DNA of 64,000 bases, from positions 1 to 64,000 of the forward strand of contig JAQGDQ010000693.1 in assembly GCA_030141605.1 (NCBI GenBank), given 5' to 3'. The first letter of the stretch is position 1; each line of letters begins with the position of its first letter. This stretch comes from Tubiluchus corallicola (taxonomy: Eukaryota; Priapulida; Priapulimorpha; Priapulimorphida; Tubiluchidae). Made by a program: the position numbers and the translations under genes. Of this stretch, positions 39,801-51,800 are shown one piece after another. Below the pieces are notes generated by a model, which saw only the letters and a program-made list of their open reading frames with translations, was not told where the DNA came from and made no database searches.

Positions 39801-42800
39801 TGGTCACGGCGTTACGCTTGTGGATTTGGTTCTGTAGTCACTCAGTCTTGTCTATATTGTTTTATCTGTTTCTGTGGTGGTAGTAATATAATGATACTGG
39901 TTGCTACTCTTGAATGTTTTCATAAATTTTATATAATTTAATAGTAGTCTTTTGTTATGTCTATAAATTATTTTGGTGACAGTCCTTATTTAAAGCATGT
40001 ATTTATGTAAATCATCTGTTTAATGTTTATGTGGTTTTATTCAGTTTGGTGATGCTATGTGATTGGTTCTTTTTCTTATTCGTTTTGTTACTTCTTCTTC
40101 TTTCTAGCCCATTGTAGGATACGGAGCCATTGCGTTAACAGATCGTTCTCATACTGCTCTAACTACACAAATAAGTGATACTTATTTACCTGATTTCACA
40201 ACTGATGATAATTTACATGCAAAATTAGCTCACAACAATTTACAAATAAATCACCCTTCTACAGAAGAACATGCAATTAGTGCAGCACAAACCATAATTG
40301 AACAAGGAAAGCAAGCTGACACATTAGGTTTATCTGACATGCCGAAACAGATTGAATTACAATACAAAGAAGCACTTGAAATTTCTAAATCTGCTGATTC
40401 TGACAGAGAGCAACAACCAGAAATAGAACCTTCTACCTTGAAAAGTGACTTTGAAATTGTTAACATTGATGTTCAGCTTGAGGAACCATCGGAAATGGAA
40501 ACGCTACCTGCTAAGCTTCTTTCTGAAATAACACCAGATGATGTTGAACTTCATAAACCTACAAAAATAGAAGGTCAAGTTGATATCATGCTGCCTGAGC
40601 AACTTCCAAGAACAGACTTAGCTGCTGTTGAATTAGATCAAACTGTTCATCTTGGAATTAAGCAAGTATCCGATTTACAAATTGCTGAGATAGAAGGAGA
40701 TAAGTCTTTAGAAATCTGTGCTTTTGCTGAACATGTGGCACCATCAAAACCAAAGACAGCTTCAATTGATATTGAAATTCAGCAGCTGCCAGAATTAGAA
40801 GCTCCTAAGCCCTCAGAAATTGTTAGTATTAATGTTCAGCTCGAGAAGTCATCAGAAAAAGAAATGTTTCCTGCTGAGGTTAATATAGAGGCTCCACCTC
40901 AAATGACAGCAGAGGATATGGAGCGCTCCATAGAAATTGTTGGTACTGATGTTCACCTTGAAGAACCAGTAGAATCAGAAATGCATCCAACTGAACTTCA
41001 CATTGAGGTGCCTTCTGAAGTAACGTCAGTAGATATTGAGCCTAGCAAAATTACAGAAATAGAAACTGCTGAAATTGATATTGCACCTGAATATGAATTG
41101 GGAACAGAAATTGACATTGTTGATCTAGAGCAAGAGGTATCACCATCTCCTTCTGCTGTTGATCTTGAAATTGAGAAGCTGTCTGATTTACAAACTGCTG
41201 ACACTAAAAGTGACAAACTTCCAGAAGTTGTTGTTCTTGATGTTGAACTTATGAGGCCACCAGAATTAGAAGGTCCTAAGCCCACAGAAGCTGTTAGTAT
41301 TGATGTTCAACTAGAAAAGCCATCAGAACAAGACATGCTTCCTGCTGAGGTTAATATAGAGGCTCCACCTGGAATGACAGCAGATGATATTGAGCGTTCT
41401 ACAGAAATTGTTGGTACTGATATTCACCTTGAAGAACCAGCAGAATCAGAAATGCATCCAACTGAACTTCACATTGAGGTGCCTTCTGAAGTAACGTCAG
41501 TAGATATTGAGCCTAGCAAAATTACAGAAATAGAAACTGCTGAAATCGATATTGCACCTGAACATGAATTGGGAACAGAAATTGACATTGTTGATCTAGA
41601 GCAAGAGGTATCACCATATCCTTCTGCTGTTGATCTTGAAATTGAGAAGCTGCCTGATTTACAAACTGCTGACACTAAAAGTGAAAAACTTCCAGAAGTT
41701 GCTGTTCTTGGTGTTGAACTTATGAAGCCACCAGAATTAGAAGCTCCTAAGCCCACAGAAGCTGTTAGTATTGATGTTCAACTAGAAAAGCCGTCAGAAC
41801 AAGACATGCTTCCTGCTGAGGTTAATATAGAGGCTCCACCTGGAATGACAGCAGATGATATTGAGCTTTCTACAGAAATTGATGGTACTGATGTTCACCT
41901 TGAAAAACTAGTAGAATCAGAAATGCATCCAACTGAACTTCACATTGAGGTGCCTTCTGAGGTAACGACAGTAGATGTTGAGCTTAGCAAAATTACAGAA
42001 ATAGAAACTGCTGAAATCGATATTGCACCTGAACATGAATTGGGAACAGAAATTGACATTGTTGATCTAGAGCAAGAGGTATCACCATATCCTTCTGCTG
42101 TTGATCTTGAAATTGAGAAGCTGCCTGATTTACAAACTGCTGACACTAAAAGTGAAAAACTTCCAGAAGTTGCTGTTCTCGATGTTGAATTTATGAAGCC
42201 ACCAGAATTAGAAGCTCCTAAGCCCACAGAAGCTGTTAGTATTGATGTTCAACTAGAAAAGCCATCAGAACAAGACATGTTTCCTGCTGAGGTTAATATA
42301 GAGGCTCCACCTGGAATGACAGCAGAGGATATTGAGCGTTCTACAGAAATTGTTGGTACTGATGTTCACCTTGAAGAACCAGTAGAATCAGAAATGCAGT
42401 CAACTGAACTTCACATTGAGGTGCCTTCTGAAGTAACGTCAGTAGATATTGAGCCTAGCAAAATTACAGAAATAGAAACTGCTGAAATCGATATTGCACC
42501 TGAACATGAATTGGGAACAGAAATTGACATTGTTGATCTAGAACAAGTGGTATCGCCATATCCTTCCGCTGTTGATCTTGAAATTGAGAAGCTGCCTGAT
42601 TTACAAACTGCTGACACTAAAAGTGACAAACTTCCAGAAGTTGCTGTTCTTGATGTTGAATTTATGAAGCCACCAGAATTAGAGGCTCCTAAGCCCACAG
42701 AAGCTGTTAGTATTGATGTTCAACTAGAAAAGCCGTCAGAACAAGACATGTTTCCTGCTGAGGTTAATATAGAGGCTCCACTTGGAATGGCAGCAGATGA

Positions 42801-45800
42801 TATTGAGCGTTCTACAGAAATTGTTGGTACTGATGTTCACCTTGAAAAACCAGTAGAATCAGAAATGCATACAACTGAACTTCACATTGAGGTGCCTTCT
42901 GAAGTAATGTCAGTAGATATTGAGCCTAGCAAAATTACAGAAATAGAAACTGCTGAAATCGATATTGCACCTGAACATGAATTGGGAACAGAAATTGACA
43001 TTGTTGATCTAGAACAAGAGGTATCACCATATCCTTCTGCTGTTGATCTTGAAATTGAGAAGCTGCCTGATTTACAAACTGCTGACACTAAAAGTGACAA
43101 ACTTCCAGAAGTTGCTGTTCTTGATGTTGAACTTATGAAGCCACCAGAATTAGAAGCTCCTAAGCCCACAGAAGCTGTTAGTATTGATGTTCAACTAGAA
43201 AAGCCGTCAGAACAAGACATGCTTCCTGCTGAGGTTAATATAGAGGCTCCACCTGGAATGACAGCAGAGGATGTTGAGCATTCTACAGAAATTGTTGGTA
43301 CTGATGTTCACCTTGAAAAACCAGTAGAATCAGAAATGCATTCAACTGAACTTCACATTGAGGTGCCTTCTGAAGTAATGTCAGTAGATATTGAGCCTAG
43401 CAAAATTACAGAAATAGAAACTGCTGAAATCGATATTGCACCTGAACATGAATTGGGAACAGAAATTGACATTGTTGATCTAGAGCAAGAGGTATCACCA
43501 TATCCTTCTGCTGTTGATCTTGAAATTGAGAAGCTGCCTGATTTACAAACTGCTGACACTAAAAGTGACAAACTTCCAGAAGTTGCTGTTCTTGATGTTG
43601 AACTTATGAAGCCACCAGAATTAGAAGCTCCTAAGCCCACAGAAGCTGTTAGTATTGATGTTCAACTAGAAAAGCCGTCAGAACAAGACATGTTTCCTGC
43701 TGAGGTTAATATAGAGGCTCCATCTGAAACGACAGCAGAGGATATTGAGCGTTCTAGCAAAATTGTTGGTACTGATGTTCACCTTGAAGAACCAGTAGAA
43801 TCAGAAATGAAGTCAACTGAACTTCACATTGAGGTGCCTTCTGAAGTAACGTCAGTAGATATTGAGCTTAGCAAAATTACAGAAATAGAAACTGCTGAAA
43901 TCGATATTGCACCTGAACATGAATTGGGAACAGAAATCGATGCTGTTGACCTAGTCCACGAGATTGCTGACACAAAAAGTGACAAACTTCCAGAAATTGG
44001 TGTTCTTGATGTTGAACTCGTGAAGCCATCAGAATTAGAAGCTCCTAAGCCCACAGAAACTGTTAGTATTGATGTTCAGCTAGAAAAGCCATCAGGACAA
44101 GACGTGCTTCCTGCTGAGGTTAATATAGAGGCTCCATCTGAAACGACAGCAGATGATGTTGAGCGTTCTACAGAAATTCTTGGTACTGATGTTCACCTTG
44201 AAGAATCAGTAGAATCAGAAATGAAGTCAACTGAACTTCACATTGAGGTGCCTTCTGAAGTAACGTCTGTAGATATTGAGCCTAGCAAAATTACAGAAAT
44301 AGAAACTGCTGAAATCGATATTGCACCTGAACATGAATTGGGAACAGAAATTGACATTGTTGATCTAGAACAAGCGGTATCACCATATCCTTCCGCTGTT
44401 GATCTTGAAATTGAGAAGCTGCCTGATTTACAAACAGCTGACACTAAAAGTGACAAACTACCAGAAGTTGCTGTTCTTGATGCTGAACTTATGAAGCCAC
44501 CAGAATTAGAAGCTCCTAAGCCCACAGAATCTGTTAGTATCGATGTTCAACTAGAAAAGCCATCAGAACAAGTCATGTTTCCTGCTGAGGTTAATATAGA
44601 TGCTCCACCTGGAATGACAGCAGAGGATGTTGAGCGTACTACAGAAATTGTTGGTACTGATGTTCACCTTGAAGAATCAGTAGAATCACGTGAGGTCACT
44701 GAACTTCACATTGAGGTGCCTTCTGAAGTAACGTCAGTAGATATTGAGCTTAGCAAAATTACAGAAATAGAAACTGCTGAAATCGATATTGCACCTGAAC
44801 ATGAATTGGGAACAGAAATTGACATTGTTGATCTAGAGCAAGAGGTATCACCATATCCTTCTGCTGTTGATCTTGAAATTGAGAAGCTGCCTGATGTACA
44901 AACTGCTGACACTAAAAGTGACAAACTTCCAGAAGTTGCTGTTCTTGATGTTGAACTTATGAAGCCACCAGAATTAGAAGCTCCTAAGCCCACAGAAGCT
45001 GTTAGTATTGATGTTCAACTAGAAAAGCCGTCAGAACAAGACATGCTTCCTGCTGAGGTTAATATAGAGGCTCCACCTGGAATGACAGCAGAGGATGTTG
45101 AGCATACTACAGAAATTGTTGGTACTGATGTTCACCTTGAAGAATCAGTAGAATCAGAAATGAAGTCAACTGAACTTCACATTGAGGTGCCTTCTGAAGT
45201 AATGTCTGTAGATATTGAGCTTAGCAAAATTACAGAAATAGAAACTGCTGAAATCGATATTGCACCTGAACATGAATTGGGAACAGAAATTGACATTGTT
45301 GACCTAGTCCACGAGATTGCTGACACTAAAAGTGACAAACTTCCAGAAGTTGCTGTTCTTGATGCTGAACTTATGAAGCCACCAGAATTAAAAGCTCCTA
45401 AGCCCACAGAAGCTGTTAGTATTGATGTTCAACTAGAAAAGCCGTCAGAACAAGACATGTTTCCTGCTGAGGTTAATATAGAGGCTCCACCTGGAATGAC
45501 AGCAGAGGATGTTGAGCGTACTACAGAAATTGTTGGTACTGATGTTCACCTTGAAGAATCAGTAGAATCAGAAATTGAGTCGACTGAACTTCACATTGAG
45601 GTGCCTTCTGAAGTAATGTCAGTAGATATTGAGCTTAGCAAAATTACAGAAATAGAAACTGCTGAAATCGATATTGCACCTGAACATGAATTGGGAACAG
45701 AAATTGACATTGTTGATCTAGAGCAAGAGGTATCACCATATCCTTCTGCTGTTGATCTTGAAATTGAGAAGCTGCCTGATTTACAAACTGCTGACACTAA

Positions 45801-48800
45801 AAGTGACAAACTTCCAGAAGTTGCTGTTCTTGATGTTGAACTTATGAAGCCACCAGAATTAGAAGCTCCTAAGCCCACAGAAGCTGTTAGTATCGATGTT
45901 CAACTAGAAAAGCCGTCAGAACAAGACATGTTTCCTGCTGAGGTTAATATAGAGGCTCCACCTGGAATGACAGCAGAGGATGTTGAGCATACTACAGAAA
46001 TTGTTGGTACTGATGTTCACCTTGAAGAATCAGTAGAATCAGAAATGGAGTCAACTGAACTTCACATTGAGGTGCCTTCTGAAGTAACGTCAGTAGATAT
46101 TGAGCTTAGCAAAATTACAGAAATAGAAACTGCTGAAATCGATATTGCACCTGAACATGAATTGGGAACAGAAATTGACATTGTTGATCTAGAACAAGTG
46201 GTATCGCCATATCCTTCCGCTGTTGATCTTGAAATTGAGAAGCTGCCTGATTTACAAACTGCTGACACTAAAAGTGACAAACTTCCAGAAGTTGCTGTTC
46301 TTGATGTTGAATTTATGAAGCCACCAGAATTAGAGGCTCCTAAGCCCACAGAAGCTGTTAGTATTGATGTTCAACTAGAAAAGCCGTCAGAACAAGACAT
46401 GTTTCCTGCTGAGGTTAATATAGAGGCTCCACCTGGAATGACAGCAGAGGATGTTGAGCGTTCTACAGAAATTGTTGGTACTGATGTTCACCTTGAAGAA
46501 CCAGTAGAATCAGAAATGGAGTCAACTGAACTTCACATTGAGGTGCCTTCTGAAGTAATGTCAGTAGATATTGAGCCTAGCAAAATTACAGAAATAGAAA
46601 CTGCTGAAATCGATATTGCACCTGAACATGAATTGGGAACAGAAATTGACATTGTTGATCTAGAACAAGCGGTATCACCATATCCTTCCGCTGTTGATCT
46701 TGAAATTGAGAAGCTGCCTGATTTACAAACTGCTGACACTAAAAGTGACAAACTTCCAGAAGTTGCTGTTCTTGATGCTGAACTTATGAAGCCACCAGAA
46801 TTAGAAGCTCCTAAGCCCACAGAAGCTGTTAGTATCGATGTTCAACTAGAAAAGCCGTCAGAACAAGTCATGTTTCCTGCTGAGGTTAATATAGAGGCTC
46901 CACCTGGAATGACAGCAGAGGATGTTGAGCGTACTACAGAAATTGTTGGTACTGATGTTCACCTTGAAGAATCAGTAGAATCAGAAATTGAGTCGACTGA
47001 ACTTCACATTGAGGTGCCTTCTGAAGTAACGTCTGTAGATATTGAGCCTAGCAAAATTACAGAAATAGAAACTGCTGAAATTGATATTGCACCTGAACAT
47101 GAATTGGGAACAGAAATTGACATTGTTGATCTAGAACAAGCGGTATCACCATATCCTTCTGCTGTTGATCTTGAAATTGAGAAGCTGCCTGATTTACAAA
47201 CTGCTGACACTAAAAGTGACAAACTTCCAGAAGTTGCTGTTCTTGATGCTGAACTTATGAAGCCACCAGAATTAAAAGCTCCTAAGCCCACAGAAGCTGT
47301 TAGTATTGATGTTCAACTAGAAAAGCCGTCAGAACAAGTCATGTTTCCTGCTGAGGTTAATATAGAGGCTCCACCTGGAATGACAGCAGAGGATGTTGAG
47401 CGTACTACAGAAATTGTTGGTACTGATGTTCACCTTGAAGAATCAGTAGAATCAGAAATTGAGTCGACTGAACTTCACATTGAGGTGCCTTCTGAAGTAA
47501 TGTCAGTAGATTTTGAGCTTAGCAAAATTACAGAAATAGAAACTGCTGAAATCGATATTGCACCTGAACATGAAATGGGAACAGAAATTGATGCTGTTGA
47601 CCTAGTCCACGAGATTGCTGACACAAAAAGTGACAAACTTCCAGACGTTGCTGTTCTTGATGTTGAACTTGTGAAGCCATCAGAATATGAAGTTCCTAAG
47701 CTCACAGAAGCTGTTAGTATTGATGTTCAACTAGAAAAGCCATCAGAACAAGACATGCTTCCTGCTGAGGTTAATATAGAAGCTCCACCTGGAATGACAG
47801 CAGAGGATGTTGAGCGTTCTACAGAAATTGTTGGTACTGATGTTCACCTTGAAGAACCAGTAGAATCAGACATGCATCCAACTGAACTTCACATTGAGGT
47901 GCCTTCTGAAGTAACGTCAGTAGATATTGAGCCTAGCAAAATTGCAGAAATAGAAACTGCTGATATCAATATTGCACCTGAACATGAATTGGGAACAGAA
48001 ATTGACATTGTTGATCTAGAGCAAGAGGTATCACCATATCCTTCTGCTGCTGAGCTTGAAATTGAGAAGTTGCCTGATTTACAAACTGCTGACACTAAAA
48101 GTGACAAACTTCCAGAAGTTGCTGTTCTTGATGTTGAACTTATGAAGCCACCAGAATTAGAAGCTCCTAAGCTCACAGAAGCTGTTAGTATTGATGTTCA
48201 ACTAGAAAAGCCATCAGAACAAGACATGTTTCCTGCTGAGGTTAATATAGAGGCTCCACCTGGAATGACAGCAGAGGATGTTGAGCGTTCTACAGAAATT
48301 GTTGGTACTGATGTTCACCTTGAAGAACCAGTAGAATCAGAAATGCATCCAACTGAACTTCACATTGAGGTGCCTTCTGAAGTAACGTCAGTAGATATTG
48401 AGCCTAGCAAAATTACAGAAATAGAAACTGCTGAAATCGATATTGCACCTGAACATGAATTGGGAACAGAAATTGACATTGTTGATCTAGAGCAAGAGGT
48501 ATCACCATATCCTTCTGCTGCTGATCTTGAAATTGAGAAGCTGCCTGATTTACAAACTGCTGACACTAAAAGTGACAAACTTCCAGAAGTTGCTGTTCTT
48601 GATGTTGAACTTATGAAGCCACCAGAATTAGAAGCTCCTAAGCTCACAGAAGCTGTTAGTATTGATGTTCAACTAGAAAAGCCGTCAGAACAAGACATGT
48701 TTCCTGCTGAGGTTAATATAGAGGCTCCACCTGGAATGACAGCAGAGGATGTTGAGCGTTCTACAGAAATTGTTTGTACTGATGTTCACCTTGAAGAACC

Positions 48801-51800
48801 AGTAGAATCAGAAATGGAGTCAACTGAACTTCACATTGAGGTGCCTTCTGAAGTAACGTCAGTAGATATTGAGCCTAGCAAAATTACAGAAATAGAAACT
48901 GCTGAAATCGATGTTGCACCTGAACATGAATTGGGAACAGAAATTGACATTGTTGATCTAGAGCAAGAGGTATCACTATATCCTTCTGCTGCTGATCTTG
49001 AAATTGAGAAGCTGCCTGATTTACAAACTGCTGACACTAAAAGTGACAAACTTCCAAAAGTTGGTGTTCTTGATGTTATGAAGCCGTCAGAATTACAAAC
49101 TCCTAAACCATCTGAACAAGAAGTGGTTCTTGCTGAAGTTAATGTAGAGACTTCTGAAATGACAAATGCAAAGGCTTCTTTAGAAATAACAAGTGATATG
49201 AAATATGCAACAGAAATTGTTGGTATTGATGTTCATGTTGAGGAGTCATCAGAACCAGATATACTTCCAACTGGACGTCATGATGACATGCTTGTTGAAT
49301 TAACATCAGATGTTGTTGAACATGACACATCACCGGACTTGCAAGCAATGCTTGTACCAGCCGAGTCAGATAAACCCCAAGACATATTAACACAAATTTC
49401 TGATGCACAGTTAGGTATGAAAGAACCAAAAACTACAAACATAAAATCACCATTACACATTTTAAGTACAAAAATAGGAGAACCTGCTGAGTCAGGCTTA
49501 CCAATAGCACCTCCTGAGAAACAGGACGAACAGGAACAGGTATCATATTATTTTGTTGTGGTATGTTTTGAAATGTGGAACTATTTAATTATGTTTATAA
49601 TGAGTACACTTGCAGAATTTGCTATGATTTGTCATCATATAATTAGTTCGGTGGAAAGACTTGTATCATTCTTTTGAAAGCTTTAGTCTGTAAATAAGAA
49701 AATATTTTGTATATAGTCAATATAATCATGGCTTTATATGCAACATATCAATTTTTCGTAACTTTAATTATTTTTGGTATCTTTTGGGGAATATTTCTTC
49801 CGAGGTAGCTGTTACATTTTGGTTTTCCATTTAACATATAGGTTGAAGATGCTATTGAGACAGTCAGAGAGGAGCCATTTGTTGAGCCTGGAGCAGAACC
49901 AATGCCAAAAGATGTTGATACTAAAGAAGAGACAAATGAGATAACAAAACCAGAAGATGTTGAGCTTGAAAAAGAGCCAAAAGAAGTTATAAGTGCCTTA
50001 CCCATTGACACTTTTAGAGGGGAACAAGTCACACCTCACGAGGAGTTAGAACCGGAAGATGTTGGGGCTGAACCAAACAGGGGGGAAGAAGAACCAAAAA
50101 AAGTAACAAGTGTTTTGCCCATCAAGTTGCATAGAGAGGAACCAGTCGGACCGCATGTTGAATCAAAATCAGAAGCTATTGGTGTTGAAGAAGAGCCAAA
50201 TGAAATAATAAGTGCTTTACCCATCCAATCATTTAGAGAGGAAGTAGTTAAATTTCATGTAGAGTCAAAATCTGAAGATGTTGAGACTGAAAAAGAGACA
50301 AAGGAAGTAACAATTATCTTGCCTATTGAATCATATAGAGAACCCGCTAAATCTCAAGAACCTGAAGAACAATTCAGTGAGGCATTTAGAGATGAACAAC
50401 CAGAAATAGAGGAAGTGGATCTTACAACTGTTGTTACAGAAGATTTACCCACGAACATGTGGGGGTATGATCCAAGAGAGCTTAGTTATGCAGAAGTGTT
50501 AAAGCTGGGTTTGCAAAAATTGGAACCACATGAGGATGAGACGTTTGTCACCACAGAAGAATTGCAACTTGAAGGTGGCCCAATTGAAGAGGTATATATT
50601 TGTTCAGAAACTTTGTTTGTTGTGTGTGTTATCTGTTTCTTTCTTCATCCTAAAGTTGAAAACATGTAAGAGTTTATTTACACGCAATCATGTTAGTGCA
50701 ATGATAGATTCACAAAATTTTGTGGTCACTTAAGTTTTACAGGATCGAAATTCACTAAAGTGACAATTATTATAACAAACTTTTACTGTTTACATCTTCA
50801 AAGAAAATATAAAAAATAAAAACATGTATGTTTTTAATGATGTGTTTTTAATGAACGTTGCAGGTACGGCCTGTTTATCAGGTGCATCATGATGTATTGC
50901 TGCATCGAATAATTCATCGAGTTACAGTTACTGAGATCTGGTTAACAGAAGTCGTGGAAACCTTTATGACTCGTCCTATACAACCTGGCGAAGCCAGTTA
51001 CACCTTACAAGAAAACCTTGTATGTTTTGACTTACGTCTATCATGATTGTAATGTTTAAGGTCTCTAAGATATCTACAACTACTGTTATTTAAAGTAATG
51101 TGACAATCTAGGTGAAATAGCAAAATAAAAGCAACTTTACATGACATTAAAAGATCAACGTATATTTGTGCAGTGAAAATTAAACTCAATAGGAAATAAA
51201 CTGTTTTTGAATTGATACTAGGTTTGTAACTAAATTTTACTGATGCGGAATGAGTATAGAAACTATTACGTATTTCACCTGATAATGCATGCTAGCAATT
51301 TCTTTCTTGATTTTCTAAAAGGCCTGTGTTTTTAGGTGTCATTAAAATTGTATTTGGTTGTGTTTTCTTTATAAATAAGGCATCAGGAGTAGAAAGTACA
51401 TGACACCTTCCATTTATTGTGTCATTATTATTGAATTATTATTTTTAACAGGATTTACAAGAGGCTATTAAGGCAAAAGAAAAGGAGCTTAGTAATTTAT
51501 CCGTACTTTACACTCAGTTGGCTACACATCATTCTCACGAACCAGCAGAAGATATGCTTCCTCGCTTTTCTGCATTACAGACACAACTTTCGCAAGCTAA
51601 TATTATTCTGGATTCTGGTGTAGAAGAACTTGAAACCACTGCTGAGGAAGAAGCCAAAAAACTTGCTGTTCAGCAAGAGGTTTCTTACATCATTCCTGTT
51701 GGTACACAGTGGGAGGAAGCAGAGGTTGACGACTCTGCTAGAAGTCTTTACGGACATGATTTGAGGACAATGACATATACCGAAATGTTAGAGCTTGCTA

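Noticed and set aside
40998-49049. Eighteen regularly spaced minus-strand open frames of 72-95 codons
   Set aside because: They are mirror frames of the sense repeat, begin and end at the same repeat positions, and are Ser-rich by codon complement. They have no independent support.
40998-49060. CRISPR array or satellite DNA
   Set aside because: The repeats are contiguous, in frame, free of stops and flanked by splice sites of an animal gene, so they are coding repeats.
28132-49539. Plakin repeats (which would make this a spectraplakin)
   Set aside because: The units lack the helical, Gly-containing 38-residue plakin pattern and are acidic with alternating hydrophobics.
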